Below are positions 17,260 to 26,450 of a stretch of DNA of 64,000 nucleotides, one piece after another. The DNA comes from Enterobacter ludwigii (GTDB taxonomy: Bacteria > Pseudomonadota > Gammaproteobacteria > Enterobacterales > Enterobacteriaceae): NCBI GenBank assembly GCA_900068845.1, contig CEFQ01000010.1, positions 787,326 to 851,325 of the forward strand, written 5' to 3'. The stretch's first letter is position 1. The number at the start of each line of letters is the position of its first letter. Position numbers and translations under genes: made by a program. A model generated the notes under the pieces. The model was given only the letters and a program-made list of their open reading frames with translations, made no database searches and had not been told where the DNA came from.

Positions 17260-19524
17260 ATGTCGAAAGATAAAAAAGAACTGAATTTAACCCATACCGC
17301 GCCGCACAAAGGGCCGGAAACCTCTGAGCCGGGTTTAGGCGATTTAGCGCCGCAAGGCGGCGGACATAAACCCGCGGCCGAACCGACGCCACCGGGCAAA
17401 CAACCCACCGCGCCCGGCAGCCTTAAAGCACCCGCGACGCAAAACGACAAGCTTGAGCAGCTCGACGAGTATCGTAAAAATGGCGAAAACGCCGACCTGA
17501 CCACCAATCAGGGCACCCGCATCGCCAACGATCAGAACTCGCTGCGCGCCGGTTCACGCGGTCCGACGTTGCTTGAAGACTTCATCATGCGCGAAAAAAT
17601 CACGCATTTTGACCACGAACGTATTCCTGAGCGTATCGTGCATGCGCGCGGTTCAGCGGCGCATGGCTATTTCCAGCCTTATCGTTCCCTGGAAAAATTG
17701 ACCAAAGCGGGCTTCCTCAGCGATGCCGAAAAAATCACACCCGTCTTCGTGCGTTTTTCCACTGTGCAGGGTGGCGCCGGCTCGGCCGATACCGTGCGCG
17801 ATATCCGTGGATTCGCCACCAAGTTCTATACCGATGAGGGCGTTTTTGATTTAGTCGGCAACAATACGCCGGTGTTTTTCATTCAGGATGCACATAAGTT
17901 CCCGGACTTCGTGCATGCGGTGAAACCCGAACCGCACAACGAAATTCCACAGGGGCAGAGTGCGCACGACACCTTCTGGGATTATGTGTCGCTGCAGCCG
18001 GAAACGCTGCACAACGTCATCTGGGCGATGTCGGATCGCGGCATTCCGCGCAGCTACCGCACCATGGAAGGCTTTGGCATCCACACCTTCCGCCTGATTA
18101 ATGCCGAGGGTAAAGCCACTTTTGTGCGCTTCCACTGGAAACCGGTAGCGGGCAAAGCCTCGCTGCTGTGGGATGAAGCGCAGAAGCTGACCGGTCGCGA
18201 TCCTGATTTCCACCGTCGCGATTTGTGGGAAGCCATTGAAGCGGGTGATTTCCCGGAATATGAGCTGGGCTTGCAGCTGATCCCTGAAGAAGACGAATTC
18301 AAATTCGATTTCGACATTCTTGATGCCACCAAGCTGATTCCTGAAGAGCTGGTGCCGGTGGAGCTGGTGGGCAAAATGGTGCTCAACCGCAATCCGGATA
18401 ACTTCTTTGCTGAAACTGAGCAGGTGGCGTTCCATCCGGGCCACATTGTGCCGGGGCTGGATTTCACCAACGATCCCCTCTTGCAGGGCCGCTTGTTCTC
18501 CTACACCGACACGCAAATCAGCCGTCTGGGTGGGCCGAATTTCCATGAGATTCCGATTAACCGTCCGGTTTGCCCGTACCATAACTTCCAGCGCCAGGGC
18601 ATGCATCGCACGGAAATCGATACCAACCCAGCCAACTACGAACCGAACTCCATCAATAACAACTGGCCACGCGAAGTTCCGCCTGCGGCCAAAGAGGGTG
18701 GATTTGAGAGCTACCAGGAGCGGGTGGAAGGCAGCAAGGTGCGTGAGCGTAGCCCGTCGTTTGGCGAATACTACTCGCAGCCACGGCTATTTTGGTTAAG
18801 TCAGACGGCGGAAGAGCAGCAGCATATTATCGGCGCCTACTCATTTGAGCTGAGTAAGGTGGCGCGTCCTTACATTCGCGAACGTGTGGTCGATCATCTG
18901 TTACAGATTGATGTCACACTGGCGCAGGCCGTCGCCACCAATCTGGGCCTGAAACTCAGTGATGAACAGCTTAAAACCGCTCCGCCGAAGGATGTGAACG
19001 GCCTGAAGAAAGATGACAGCCTGAGTCTGTATGCGCAACCGAGCGGCGATATTAAAGGCCGTCAGGTGGCGTTACTGCTGAGTGACGGGGTAAAAGCCGC
19101 CGACGTGCTGGCGATTCTGCAGGCGCTAAAAGCGCAGGGCGTGCATGCCAAAATTCTGGCGGCGCACATGGGACAAGTGCTGGCGGATGACGGATCGGTG
19201 CTGCCGGTTGACGCCACCTTTACCGGTCTTCCTTCTCTGACCTTTGATGCGGTGATTGTGCCAGATGGCAATATTGATGCGTTGCTGCTGAGCGGTGATG
19301 CGCGCTATTTCCTGCTGGAAGCATACAAGCATCTCAAAGTCATTGGTCTGAGCGGTGATGCGCGCCGCTTTAAAGCACAGTTCAACGTGCAGGATAACGA
19401 GGCTGAAGAAGGGCTGGTGGAAGACGTTAAAGCCGAAGGCACCTTTATGGCGGATTTCCTCTCCTTAATGGCATCCCATCGCGTGTGGTCGCGCAGCAAA
19501 AAAGCGCTGACCGTCGCGGCTTAA
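17260..19524 (+). CDS. katE: Monofunctional catalase HPII, large subunit
   Basis: A 754-residue heme catalase converting hydrogen peroxide to water and oxygen in the cytoplasm. Catalytic His128 is in [12 protein letters not shown], the conserved Asn is in [12 protein letters not shown], and the proximal Tyr is in [18 protein letters not shown]. The C-terminal 150 residues ([21 protein letters not shown]) form the DJ-1/amidotransferase-like domain that distinguishes HPII from small-subunit catalases. The first 70 residues are Pro/Gly rich, as expected for the HPII arm. TGGAGGAG precedes ATG 17260. In enterobacteria katE depends on RpoS. Nothing in the leader proves that here. Confidence 0.95.
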   Translation: MSKDKKELNLTHTAPHKGPETSEPGLGDLAPQGGGHKPAAEPTPPGKQPTAPGSLKAPATQNDKLEQLDEYRKNGENADLTTNQGTRIANDQNSLRAGSRGPTLLEDFIMREKITHFDHERIPERIVHARGSAAHGYFQPYRSLEKLTKAGFLSDAEKITPVFVRFSTVQGGAGSADTVRDIRGFATKFYTDEGVFDLVGNNTPVFFIQDAHKFPDFVHAVKPEPHNEIPQGQSAHDTFWDYVSLQPETLHNVIWAMSDRGIPRSYRTMEGFGIHTFRLINAEGKATFVRFHWKPVAGKASLLWDEAQKLTGRDPDFHRRDLWEAIEAGDFPEYELGLQLIPEEDEFKFDFDILDATKLIPEELVPVELVGKMVLNRNPDNFFAETEQVAFHPGHIVPGLDFTNDPLLQGRLFSYTDTQISRLGGPNFHEIPINRPVCPYHNFQRQGMHRTEIDTNPANYEPNSINNNWPREVPPAAKEGGFESYQERVEGSKVRERSPSFGEYYSQPRLFWLSQTAEEQQHIIGAYSFELSKVARPYIRERVVDHLLQIDVTLAQAVATNLGLKLSDEQLKTAPPKDVNGLKKDDSLSLYAQPSGDIKGRQVALLLSDGVKAADVLAILQALKAQGVHAKILAAHMGQVLADDGSVLPVDATFTGLPSLTFDAVIVPDGNIDALLLSGDARYFLLEAYKHLKVIGLSGDARRFKAQFNVQDNEAEEGLVEDVKAEGTFMADFLSLMASHRVWSRSKKALTVAA

Positions 19525-19569
19525 CGATTTAGCGCGGCATATTGCTTGCCGCGCTGAACCGCATCGCAA

Positions 19570-19596
19570 TAAAAAAAGCCCGCACTAAGCGGGCTT
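19570..19596 (-). terminator. Intrinsic terminator oriented for leftward transcription
   Basis: The stem AGCCCGC (19,577-19,583) and GCGGGCT (19,589-19,595) is flanked on its left by seven A residues. The U-tract is therefore on the minus-strand transcript, not the katE transcript. It may end a transcript starting in the katE-diguanylate cyclase gap. On the plus strand it would still form a hairpin but without a U-run. Confidence 0.65.
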
Positions 19597-19791
19597 GGTA
19601 GATGCCACTACCGAATGATCTCGTCGTAAACGCGTGCTGTGTTGCTGCCACTGAGTGTGGTGGAACCATACTACAGTAATATTTCGTTACTGGTCATATG
19701 AGTTATCGATGGTGCCAAAAATAACCTTAATCGTCTACTGAAGCGCTGTTTACCTGCTTAACTCTGTTGTGTGCGGAAAACAGAGGGCAAA

Positions 19792-21363
19792 ATGCAGTTA
19801 AAAAGAAAAACGGACAACACGACAACATCTGATGCGGGTTTGCTGAAAAGCATTGTGCTGTCGGGCATGCTGCTGCTGATCACGGTGGCCAGCATGAGCA
19901 TCTGGACCTTGCGTGAAGATTGGCTTGGCACGGTGCGTCAGACGCAGGAATCCGCGATGAATCTGGCGTTATCACAGTCGCGTCAGGCGGAAGACACCTT
20001 TTTGCAGACGGAACTGTCGCTGCGTCAGGTTCAGCGTGATCTGCAGCTACAGCTCGCAACGCGTATTCAGGGCGCTGATCTGAGTAATACCATGCGCGAG
20101 CTGCAACGCCGCTTGCCGCAGTTGCACGGCTTGTTCTACTACGATGAAGACGGCAAGTGGATTGCGACCTCTGCGCAACGCATGCCCAACAATATCAATA
20201 ACTCCGATCGCGAATACTTTGCTTTTCAGCGCAATAATCGCCGCAACAGCGTGCATATCGGCCCGGTGATCAACAGTCGCAGCACCGGCGAGTTAGTGAT
20301 CCCCGTCTCCCTGCGCGTCAGTGATGCCAGCGGTGGATTTAAGGGCGTGTTACTGGCCACCATCAGAGTTGACTTCTTCCGTCGTTTCTACAGCTATTAC
20401 GAGCTTGGTGCGCGTGACGTGCTGGTGTTAATGCTGGCTGACAGCACCGTGCTGTATGCCCGCCCGATGCCAGACAGTTTCATCGGAAAGAATCTCTCGT
20501 CCAGTCCGCTGTTTCAGGAGATGCTGGCCAAAATGGATCGCGGTAGCGGGCAATGGAAATCGGTGCTTGATGATCAACCGCGTATCTTTGGTTTTGCGCG
20601 TTCCGATCGCTATCCTATTATTGTCGCGGCCGGTTACAACAGCGACGATCTCTTCCATGTATGGGTCAACCGTCGGGCGCAGGATATTCTGCTCAGCATC
20701 ATCCTGCTGCTGACCATTATGCTACTCGGCACCTTCCAGCTGCGTCAGGCGCGTCGCGTGTTGCGTTATCAGCAGGAGCTGCACCGCCTGCGCGACAAAC
20801 TGCACAACGCCAATCTTGCACTGAACAAACTCGCGCATGTTGATGGTTTAACCGGTCTGGCAAATCGCCGGGAATTTGATCGTTTCCTGCATGACGCGCT
20901 GGCAAATGTCGCCGTAAGCGGTAAACCGCTTTCGCTGATTATGATGGATATCGATTTCTTTAAGCACTACAACGACACTTACGGCCATATTGCCGGGGAC
21001 AAGTGTTTGAAAGTGATCGGTGAGGTGTTAACTAACGTGGCCGGGCGGCGAACCGATATGGCCGCGCGCTATGGCGGCGAGGAGTTTGCGCTCATCCTGC
21101 CTGATACTTCATTCGATGAGGGGATGATCATTGCCCAGCGGGTTGTTGACGCGGTGAGGGAAAAGCAGCTTGCGCATGATTCTTCGCCCAAAGGCTTTGT
21201 CACGCTCAGTGCCGGCTGCGCGACCACCGCCACATCCGCCAGCCTCAGCGCGGTGAAACTGCTGGAGTACGCCGATCACGCCTTGTACCGGGCAAAGCGT
21301 GAAGGGCGTGATGGTGCGAAAGGCGTGACGGTGCTGCCTTTGTCAGATGAGCAGAGAGAATAA
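19792..21363 (+). CDS. Membrane diguanylate cyclase with periplasmic sensor domain
   Basis: A 523-residue inner-membrane enzyme making cyclic di-GMP from two GTP. A transmembrane helix (about residues 20-42) and a second one (about 295-315, IILLLTIMLLGTFQL) frame a periplasmic dCache-like sensor region with the FYYDEDGKWIATSA pattern. The catalytic domain starts at LAHVDGLTGLANRREFD. The active site is GGEEF, and RRTD five residues before it is the inhibitory I-site RxxD, so product feedback is expected. The frame opens at GTG 19,771, but AGAGGG before ATG 19,792 favours the latter. The ligand is unknown. Confidence 0.87.
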   Translation: MQLKRKTDNTTTSDAGLLKSIVLSGMLLLITVASMSIWTLREDWLGTVRQTQESAMNLALSQSRQAEDTFLQTELSLRQVQRDLQLQLATRIQGADLSNTMRELQRRLPQLHGLFYYDEDGKWIATSAQRMPNNINNSDREYFAFQRNNRRNSVHIGPVINSRSTGELVIPVSLRVSDASGGFKGVLLATIRVDFFRRFYSYYELGARDVLVLMLADSTVLYARPMPDSFIGKNLSSSPLFQEMLAKMDRGSGQWKSVLDDQPRIFGFARSDRYPIIVAAGYNSDDLFHVWVNRRAQDILLSIILLLTIMLLGTFQLRQARRVLRYQQELHRLRDKLHNANLALNKLAHVDGLTGLANRREFDRFLHDALANVAVSGKPLSLIMMDIDFFKHYNDTYGHIAGDKCLKVIGEVLTNVAGRRTDMAARYGGEEFALILPDTSFDEGMIIAQRVVDAVREKQLAHDSSPKGFVTLSAGCATTATSASLSAVKLLEYADHALYRAKREGRDGAKGVTVLPLSDEQRE

Positions 21364-21368
21364 TGGGC

Positions 21369-21620
21369 TTATTCCACTGCGGGCAGCTGGTACTTGATAT
21401 ATTGACGCAGCGCTTCATGCATCTGGCTATTGCTTTCGTCCTCTAAGCCGCGTTCTTCATATTCTTTCGCCAGCTGAATAATCACCTCGTCATATTTCCC
21501 CTTGAAGGTGATGTTATTAACTGCCACTTGCTTAATCATTAACTCGCGCAAGGCAGCGACTTCAATCTCCAGTCGGCTAACGTTTTCTTCCAGCTCTTTT
21601 ACGCGTTCTTCATTCGCCAT
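21369..21620 (-). CDS. Small coiled-coil protein of unknown function
   Basis: I do not recognise this 83-residue protein. Residues 4-28 (ERVKELEENVSRLEIEVAALRELM) form a strong coiled coil resembling the heptads of SlyX-like small proteins. The rest, from NNITFKGKYDEVIIQLAKEYEERG, is charged and helical. It has no signal peptide or membrane segment. GGAGAACC lies ahead of ATG 21,620. It is convergent with the diguanylate cyclase, five bases away, and sits upstream of the disrupted umuC on its own strand orientation. It is a credible gene by composition and ribosome binding site. Confidence 0.6.
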   Translation of the reverse strand: MANEERVKELEENVSRLEIEVAALRELMIKQVAVNNITFKGKYDEVIIQLAKEYEERGLEDESNSQMHEALRQYIKYQLPAVE

Positions 21621-21703
21621 AGGTTCTCCGGATGTTATTAAGCTGTGGCTGTGTCAGGGCCTGAATATCGCATTGGCATGCGTGTAATTCAAGCGTGAAG
21701 CGG

Positions 21704-22736
21704 TTACTTCGCCACCGGCAGATCCGCCAGCCGGGTGGTGTAGGCCGGTGATAGCATCTCGCGCTTCATCGACCAGGGTTTCTGAATCCCTTGTCCGGCA
21801 AACCATAACGCGCCGCGCTGATGGGCATTCATTTTGTCGATCAGTGCCATCAGCTGGTCACTATTATGACGCGGCTGATACTCAGCAAACAGATCAAACT
21901 GCGCCACGCCATCGCTAAAGAAATCACCCAACATCACACCGCCTTTCATATATCGTTTACCGGGAACCCAGATGCGATCTAAACAGTTGAGCGTGGCCTG
22001 AATAATATCGCGACTGTCAGCCGTGGGCGTAATCAAGGTTTGGCTGGCCGCATTGGCGTAATAAGGATGATGCGGGTCGTGTGGACTGGTGCGAATAAAC
22101 GTACCGATATGACGGCAATATTGCCGCTCGCTGCGCAACTTCTCTGCGGCACGTGCGGCGTAATTGGCGATGGCTTCGCGCATATCCTGGTATTCGGTAA
22201 TGCGGTCACCAAACGAGCGCGAGCAGAGGATATTTTGTCGATTGGGAATCACCTCCTCAAACGCCAGACAAGACTCGCCACATAATTCACGCACCGTGCG
22301 CTCCAGCACCACGCCAAAGTGTTTACGGATGAGCGCGGTCGGGGTTTCAGCCAATTGCAACGCGGTGGTAATCCCCATCAGGTTGAGCTTTTGCGATAAG
22401 CGACGGCCCACGCCCCACACCTCTTCGACCTTAACGAGTTTCATCAACTCGCGCTGGCGGCGGGGCAAGGAGAGATCCATCACGTTCTCGGCTTTGGTCC
22501 AGCGTTTCGCAGCCCAGTTGGCGAGCTTGGCGAGGGTTTTGGTCGGCGCAATGCCGACCCCCACGCGCAGATGAGTGTCTTGATAAATGCGATCGCGAAT
22601 ATCGCAGCCTAACTGTTCGAACGTCATGCAGGCATTGATGCCGGTGACGTCAACGAAGGCTTCATCGATGGAATATTCATCCACGCGCGTGGATATCAGC
22701 GCCAGTGTTTCCATCACGCGGCGCGACATATCACCG
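21704..22736 (-). pseudogene. umuC: Host umuC, 3' fragment separated by the island
   Basis: This is the rest of the host DNA polymerase V catalytic subunit. From MSRRVMETLALISTRVDEYSIDEAFVDVTG to the C terminus (341 residues) it aligns in order with E. coli UmuC from about residue 80 to its end, including YSIDEAF, VGVGIAPTKTLAKLANWAAK and the C-terminal beta-clamp and little-finger region. It lacks a start and the first 76 residues, which are at 52,628-52,858. Bases 22,730-22,736 (on the minus strand CGGTGAT) continue the frame to codon 77/78. It lies just downstream of the island's own umuC on the same strand, so it may be transcribed but is not expected to make polymerase. Confidence 0.9.
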
Positions 22737-22740
22737 TTTA

Positions 22741-22761
22741 TGTGGAATACAGTTTCAACTG
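22741..22761 (+). repeat. Left terminal inverted repeat of the island
   Basis: The 21 bases at this position share GTGGAAT, then CA two bases on, and a terminal ACTG with the reverse complement of 52,600-52,620. In total 14 of 21 positions match. The repeat starts four bases inside the left junction. A recombinase-binding role is inferred from its symmetric position. Confidence 0.65.
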
Positions 22762-22778
22762 CTTAATTAATAATCGTC

Positions 22779-24059
22779 TCAGAGCACACGTGCTTTAGGA
22801 ATGTCTGACCAGCGCGTGGTCCAGGCAGGGCTAAGCATTTCACGCTTCATTTTCCACTCAGTGTTAATTCCCTGTCCGGCAAACCACACATTTCCCAGTC
22901 CTGACTGATTAATGCCGTCCAGTACCTTCATCAGCTGTGCGCTTTTAGCCCGTGGCCGATTATCGTCAAACAGATTTAGCTGGCTTACGCCGTTCGGCGT
23001 AAAGTTATCAAGCATGATGCCTGCTTTCATGTATCTGCGACCCTCAAGCCAGATACAATCGAGCGACCGCATCGCAGACTCAATGATGTCCCGCGTATCC
23101 TGTGTTGGTAGTGTCAGCTTCTCTCCGGCGCTGTTTCCGTAAAACACCTCACCGCTGGCGTGTGGCGACGTCCGGATAAACACGCCGATGTTGCGGCAGT
23201 ACTGACGTTCCCCTCGCAGCTTTTCCGCTGCGCGTGCAGCGTACTGACACAGCGCCTGCTGCATGGCTGTTTTTGTTGTAATGCGCTCCCCGAAGCTGCG
23301 ACTGCAGACTATCTGCTGTTTTGCCGGCGGCAGTTCTTCCAGCGGAATACATGACTCACCGTTCAGCTCGCGTACGGTGCGTTCCAGTACCACGGAAAAG
23401 TTATCGCGAATGAACTTTGGACGCGCGCGTGACAGCTGCAGGGCGGTTTCGATGCCCATCAGGCTGAGTCGCTTACCGATTCGCCGTCCCACACCCCATA
23501 TTTCCTCAACGGGCTGGTTAGCTAGCAGAGTTTCGGTACGTTTCGGATTACCCGGCGTCAGCGCCAGCACGCCGCGAAACTGCTTCCACTCCTTACTCGC
23601 CCACTGGGCCGATTTTGCCAGCGTTTTAGTGGGCCCCATGCCGACACCGACGGTAAGACCCGTTGTGGTAAATACATGCGCGCGCAGGCGACGACCAAAA
23701 GCTTCGAAGTCCTCACAGCCGTTAATACCGGTAAGATCCAGAAACATCTCATCGATGCTGTACTGTTCGACGCGTGGTGTTATGTCCTCAAGCGCGGTCA
23801 TTACTCTCTGGCTGAGACTGTGATAAAGCGCATAGTTTGAGCTGAACACGTGTACCTTTTCCGGATAGTGCTGTGTTTTTATCTGGAACCACGGTGCACC
23901 CATTTTTATGCCCAGTGCTTTTGCGCCATCAGAGCGCGCAATAACGCAGCCATCGTTATTACTAAGTACGACTACTGGCCTGCCACGCAGGTCCGGGCGG
24001 AAAAGCGTCTCACAGCTGGCATAGAAAGAATTGACGTCAGCCAGTCCGAACATGGGCAT
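22779..24059 (-). CDS. umuC: Island-encoded DNA polymerase V catalytic subunit UmuC
   Basis: A complete 426-residue Y-family polymerase. [35 protein letters not shown] carries the first catalytic Asp, and EQYSIDEMFLDLTG carries the second acidic cluster (canonical SIDEAF, here SIDEMF). VGVGMGPTKTLAKSAQWASK and the IWGVGRRIGKRL helix-hairpin-helix follow. With UmuD' it performs error-prone translesion synthesis. The protein differs clearly from the interrupted host UmuC (for example [11 protein letters not shown] versus IARSDGAKALG), so it is an orthologue acquired with the island and not a duplicate. GGAG precedes ATG 24,059, just after the umuD stop. It ends about 40 bp from the left junction. 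Confidence 0.93.
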   Translation of the reverse strand: MPMFGLADVNSFYASCETLFRPDLRGRPVVVLSNNDGCVIARSDGAKALGIKMGAPWFQIKTQHYPEKVHVFSSNYALYHSLSQRVMTALEDITPRVEQYSIDEMFLDLTGINGCEDFEAFGRRLRAHVFTTTGLTVGVGMGPTKTLAKSAQWASKEWKQFRGVLALTPGNPKRTETLLANQPVEEIWGVGRRIGKRLSLMGIETALQLSRARPKFIRDNFSVVLERTVRELNGESCIPLEELPPAKQQIVCSRSFGERITTKTAMQQALCQYAARAAEKLRGERQYCRNIGVFIRTSPHASGEVFYGNSAGEKLTLPTQDTRDIIESAMRSLDCIWLEGRRYMKAGIMLDNFTPNGVSQLNLFDDNRPRAKSAQLMKVLDGINQSGLGNVWFAGQGINTEWKMKREMLSPAWTTRWSDIPKARVL

Positions 24060-24061
24060 AA

Positions 24062-24511
24062 TTATCTCCGACGTGCACGTGTACTGTTAAAGAACCAGGT
24101 GACAACGCCGAGCAGCTGGAGCTCTTCCGGATAGATGGCGGCGTAAGCAGGGTTCATGGGCAGCAGTGCCACCCGTGGGATCAGCTGCAGGCGCTTAACT
24201 GTGAACTCACCTCCAACCTCGGCGATGACGATGTCGCCGTGCGTGGGTGGCTCTGCGCGATCGACCACCATAACATCACCGTCATAAAGCCCCAGCTCCT
24301 GCATGCTGTTGCCACTGGCCCGTACGAAGAATGTGGACGCCCGTCTGCGAATACAGAGCTCATTCAGGTCCAGCTCTTTCTCTACATAATCCTGAGCAGG
24401 GGAGGGAAAACCAGCTGAGCAGGGATCTGCGTACAGCGGCACCTTTACCGTTGGGGTAAAAATCGGCGGCCATAACAGCGTCAGGCCCTGAGCGCAACTG
24501 ACCGCTTTCAT
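24062..24511 (-). CDS. umuD: Island-encoded UmuD, SOS-activated polymerase V accessory subunit
   Basis: A 149-residue LexA/S24-type autoprotease, somewhat longer at the N terminus than E. coli UmuD. The predicted RecA-dependent cleavage site is Ala33-Gly34 in [13 protein letters not shown]. The catalytic Ser69 is in GNSMQELG and Lys106 is in GEFTVKRL, so all active residues are present. The stop is two bases from the island umuC start, forming an operon under a LexA box at 24,591-24,610. This operon can supply the function lost by the insertion into host umuC. Its UmuD might also pair with the host UmuD, which is still intact. Confidence 0.93.
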   Translation of the reverse strand: MKAVSCAQGLTLLWPPIFTPTVKVPLYADPCSAGFPSPAQDYVEKELDLNELCIRRRASTFFVRASGNSMQELGLYDGDVMVVDRAEPPTHGDIVIAEVGGEFTVKRLQLIPRVALLPMNPAYAAIYPEELQLLGVVTWFFNSTRARRR

Positions 24512-24590
24512 AACGCGGCGTCCCGGACGTGCTGCCGAGTACGGATTAAGAAAAAAAATGTAAAGCGCATAAAAATCCTCCTTTAAATTA

Positions 24591-24610
24591 TACTGTTTAT
24601 ATGAACAGTA
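24591..24610 (-). promoter_or_regulatory. LexA (SOS) box of the island umuDC operon
   Basis: TACTGTTTAT at 24,591-24,600 continues as ATGAACAGTA, giving the TACTG-N10-CAGTA consensus with both CTG/CAG half-sites intact. It lies about 80 bp before the umuD start on the minus strand. SOS induction is the established role for this site. Confidence 0.9.
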
Positions 24611-24795
24611 TTATTGAGCCTGAAATTTCTGGCAAGAGGAAGCGAAACGGTTATGGCTAAAGCTGTTGTCAGATCGCTGAAATTTTACCGAAATTCTGAG
24701 CTATGGCCTTTTTATATGCGCTGCCACTGCAGCCGGGTCAACAGGGTATAAAAGGCTTTCCTTTTGAGTGCAGCCCTTTTATGGCAATAAGAGGC

Positions 24796-24844
24796 TTGAC
24801 CATTCAGTAAGCTTTAAATTATATTTCCATTATTCTGGAAATAT
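24796..24844 (+). promoter_or_regulatory. Promoter and ArsR-type operator for arsR-arsH
   Basis: TTGACC at 24,796-24,801 and TATATT at 24,820-24,825 form a sigma70-like promoter with an 18-base spacer. A perfect inverted repeat, ATATTTCC (24,821-24,828) and GGAAATAT (24,837-24,844), overlaps the -10. Its position fits repression by the ArsR-type protein encoded 16 bases downstream. Confidence 0.65.
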
Positions 24845-24859
24845 AGATTTAGTGATGGC

Positions 24860-25195
24860 ATGGACATACAAAATGCTGCTAATGCTCTCAGGGAACTGGG
24901 ACACGTGACGCGACTGGGAGTTTACCGTGAACTGGTGAAAGCCGGGCCTGAAGGACTGCCCGTGGGTGACATCCAGAAAAGACTGGCTATTCCTGCCTCC
25001 ACGCTCAGCCATCATCTTTCTGCGCTGATGTCCGCTGGCCTCATAAGTCAGGAACGTCAGAGCCGAACCCTGTTCTGCAGGCCCTGTTATTCGCAGCTTG
25101 AGCAGCTGATGGCTTTTCTGACTGAAGAGTGCTGCGCCGGCGGCAGCGACTGCAGCCTGTTCACCGCTATTACCCTTAAAGAGACTCCATTGTGA
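24860..25195 (+). CDS. ArsR-family metalloregulator with C-terminal cysteines
   Basis: A 111-residue winged-helix repressor. [21 protein letters not shown] begins the fold and [32 protein letters not shown] is the recognition helix and wing. The classical ELCVCDL site is absent. Instead cysteines sit late in the protein (CRPC, then [10 protein letters not shown]), as in ArsR variants that bind arsenite at the C terminus. The stop overlaps the GTG start of arsH by four bases (GTGA). It probably represses this two-gene operon through the inverted repeat overlapping its -10. The inducer, arsenite or organoarsenical, is inferred from the arsH linkage. Confidence 0.82.
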   Translation: MDIQNAANALRELGHVTRLGVYRELVKAGPEGLPVGDIQKRLAIPASTLSHHLSALMSAGLISQERQSRTLFCRPCYSQLEQLMAFLTEECCAGGSDCSLFTAITLKETPL

Positions 25196-25914
25196 ATAAC
25201 GTGAATGATGCCCTGAACAATATCGATCCGACGCTCCTGGATGCACCGCTGACGGAAGAAAAGCTGAAGGCAGCAGAGGTGGCACACCCGCCCCGCATCC
25301 TGATGCTCTACGGCTCGCTGCGTGAGCGCTCTTACAGCCGTCTCGCCACGGAGGAGGCCGCCCGGCTGCTGATGGCCATGGGCGCGGAAGTTAAAATATT
25401 CAATCCGTCCGGCCTGCCGCTGCCGGATGACGCCCCGGAGACGCACCCGAAGGTTGCAGAGCTCCGCGAGCTGGTACTCTGGTCAGAAGGCATGGTCTGG
25501 TGCTCGCCGGAGCGTCACGGTGCCATGACCGGCATCATGAAGACGCAGATTGACTGGATACCGCTGACGTCCGGTGCGGTCCGGCCGTCACAGGGAAAAA
25601 CCCTTGCAGTGATGCAGGTCAGCGGCGGCTCACAGTCCTTCAACGCCGTAAATCAGATGCGCATTCTCGGGCGCTGGATGCGCATGATCACTATCCCGAA
25701 CCAGTCATCCGTGGCGAAAGCCTGGGCCGAGTTTGATGAGGACGGCCGCATGAAGCCTTCTTCGTATTACGACCGCATCGTGGACGTCATGGAGGAACTG
25801 ATGAAGTTCACCCTGCTGACGCGCGGGCGAAGCAACTGCCTGACCGACCGCTACAGTGAAAGGAAAGAGAGTGCCGCTCAGCTCTCAGAGCGGGTCAACC
25901 AGCGCAGCATATAA
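25192..25914 (+). CDS. arsH: Arsenical resistance NADPH-dependent FMN reductase ArsH
   Basis: A 240-residue cytoplasmic flavoprotein that oxidises trivalent organoarsenicals to less toxic forms. [25 protein letters not shown] is the FMN phosphate loop. [28 protein letters not shown] is the ArsH signature, and the length matches the family. The GTG at 25,192 overlaps the regulator's stop, so translation is coupled. It ends at a bidirectional terminator shared with the convergent arsRBC operon. Together the two operons give arsenite efflux, arsenate reduction and organoarsenical oxidation. Confidence 0.93.
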   Translation: MNNVNDALNNIDPTLLDAPLTEEKLKAAEVAHPPRILMLYGSLRERSYSRLATEEAARLLMAMGAEVKIFNPSGLPLPDDAPETHPKVAELRELVLWSEGMVWCSPERHGAMTGIMKTQIDWIPLTSGAVRPSQGKTLAVMQVSGGSQSFNAVNQMRILGRWMRMITIPNQSSVAKAWAEFDEDGRMKPSSYYDRIVDVMEELMKFTLLTRGRSNCLTDRYSERKESAAQLSERVNQRSI

Positions 25915-25940
25915 AAAAGCCGGCAGATGCCGGCTTTTTT
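25913..25940. terminator. Bidirectional terminator between arsH and arsC
   Basis: An A-run, then the stem GCCGGC-agat-GCCGGC, then a T-run. Both strands end in a U-tract, so it serves arsH on the plus strand and arsC on the minus strand. Confidence 0.9.
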
Positions 25941-25972
25941 CACACTCGTTATGTCTGCAGCCTGGTGAAAAA

Positions 25973-26401
25973 TCAGTGGCTGACGCGGTGACCGTGCTCA
26001 TCAATGACCACTTCGCCATCCTCTTTGGTAAACGCTCCCTGCTGCGGATCTGGCAGAATGTCGAGAACCGCTTCGGACGGACGGCAGAGCTTCGTTCCGA
26101 GCGGCGTCACCACCACCGGGCGATTAATAAGGATCGGATGAGCCAGCATGGCATCGAGCAGTTCGTTATCGCTGAAGCGGTCTTCTGCAAGGCCGAGCTG
26201 CTCGTACGGTTCGGTATTCTTGCGCAGCAGGGCGCGTAAGCTGATGCCCATGTCCGCAATCAGCTTCTTCAGCTCGTCGCGTGACGGCGGTGTTTCCAGA
26301 TACAGAATAACCTTGGGTTCGGTGCCGCTGTTGCGGATAAGCGCCAGGGTGTTGCGGGACGTCCCGCACGCCGGGTTGTGATAAATGGTGATGTCAGTCA
26401 T
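25973..26401 (-). CDS. arsC: Glutaredoxin-dependent arsenate reductase ArsC
   Basis: A 142-residue thioredoxin-fold reductase that converts arsenate to arsenite for export by ArsB. Cys12 in MTDITIYHNPACGTSRN is the catalytic residue. The later arginines in NRPVVVTPLGTKLCRPSEAV form the arsenate pocket of the E. coli plasmid R773-type enzyme. A longer frame exists, but GGAG nine bases before ATG 26,401 and family alignment favour this start. It is the last gene of arsR-arsB-arsC. Confidence 0.93.
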   Translation of the reverse strand: MTDITIYHNPACGTSRNTLALIRNSGTEPKVILYLETPPSRDELKKLIADMGISLRALLRKNTEPYEQLGLAEDRFSDNELLDAMLAHPILINRPVVVTPLGTKLCRPSEAVLDILPDPQQGAFTKEDGEVVIDEHGHRVSH

Positions 26402-26450
26402 AAGCGGTACTCCGTAAAGGCGCTGCACAGTCGCAACACCGGGGTTAAGG

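Noticed and set aside
17851..18606. 251-residue frame opposite katE
   Set aside because: Antisense shadow of a highly conserved catalase.
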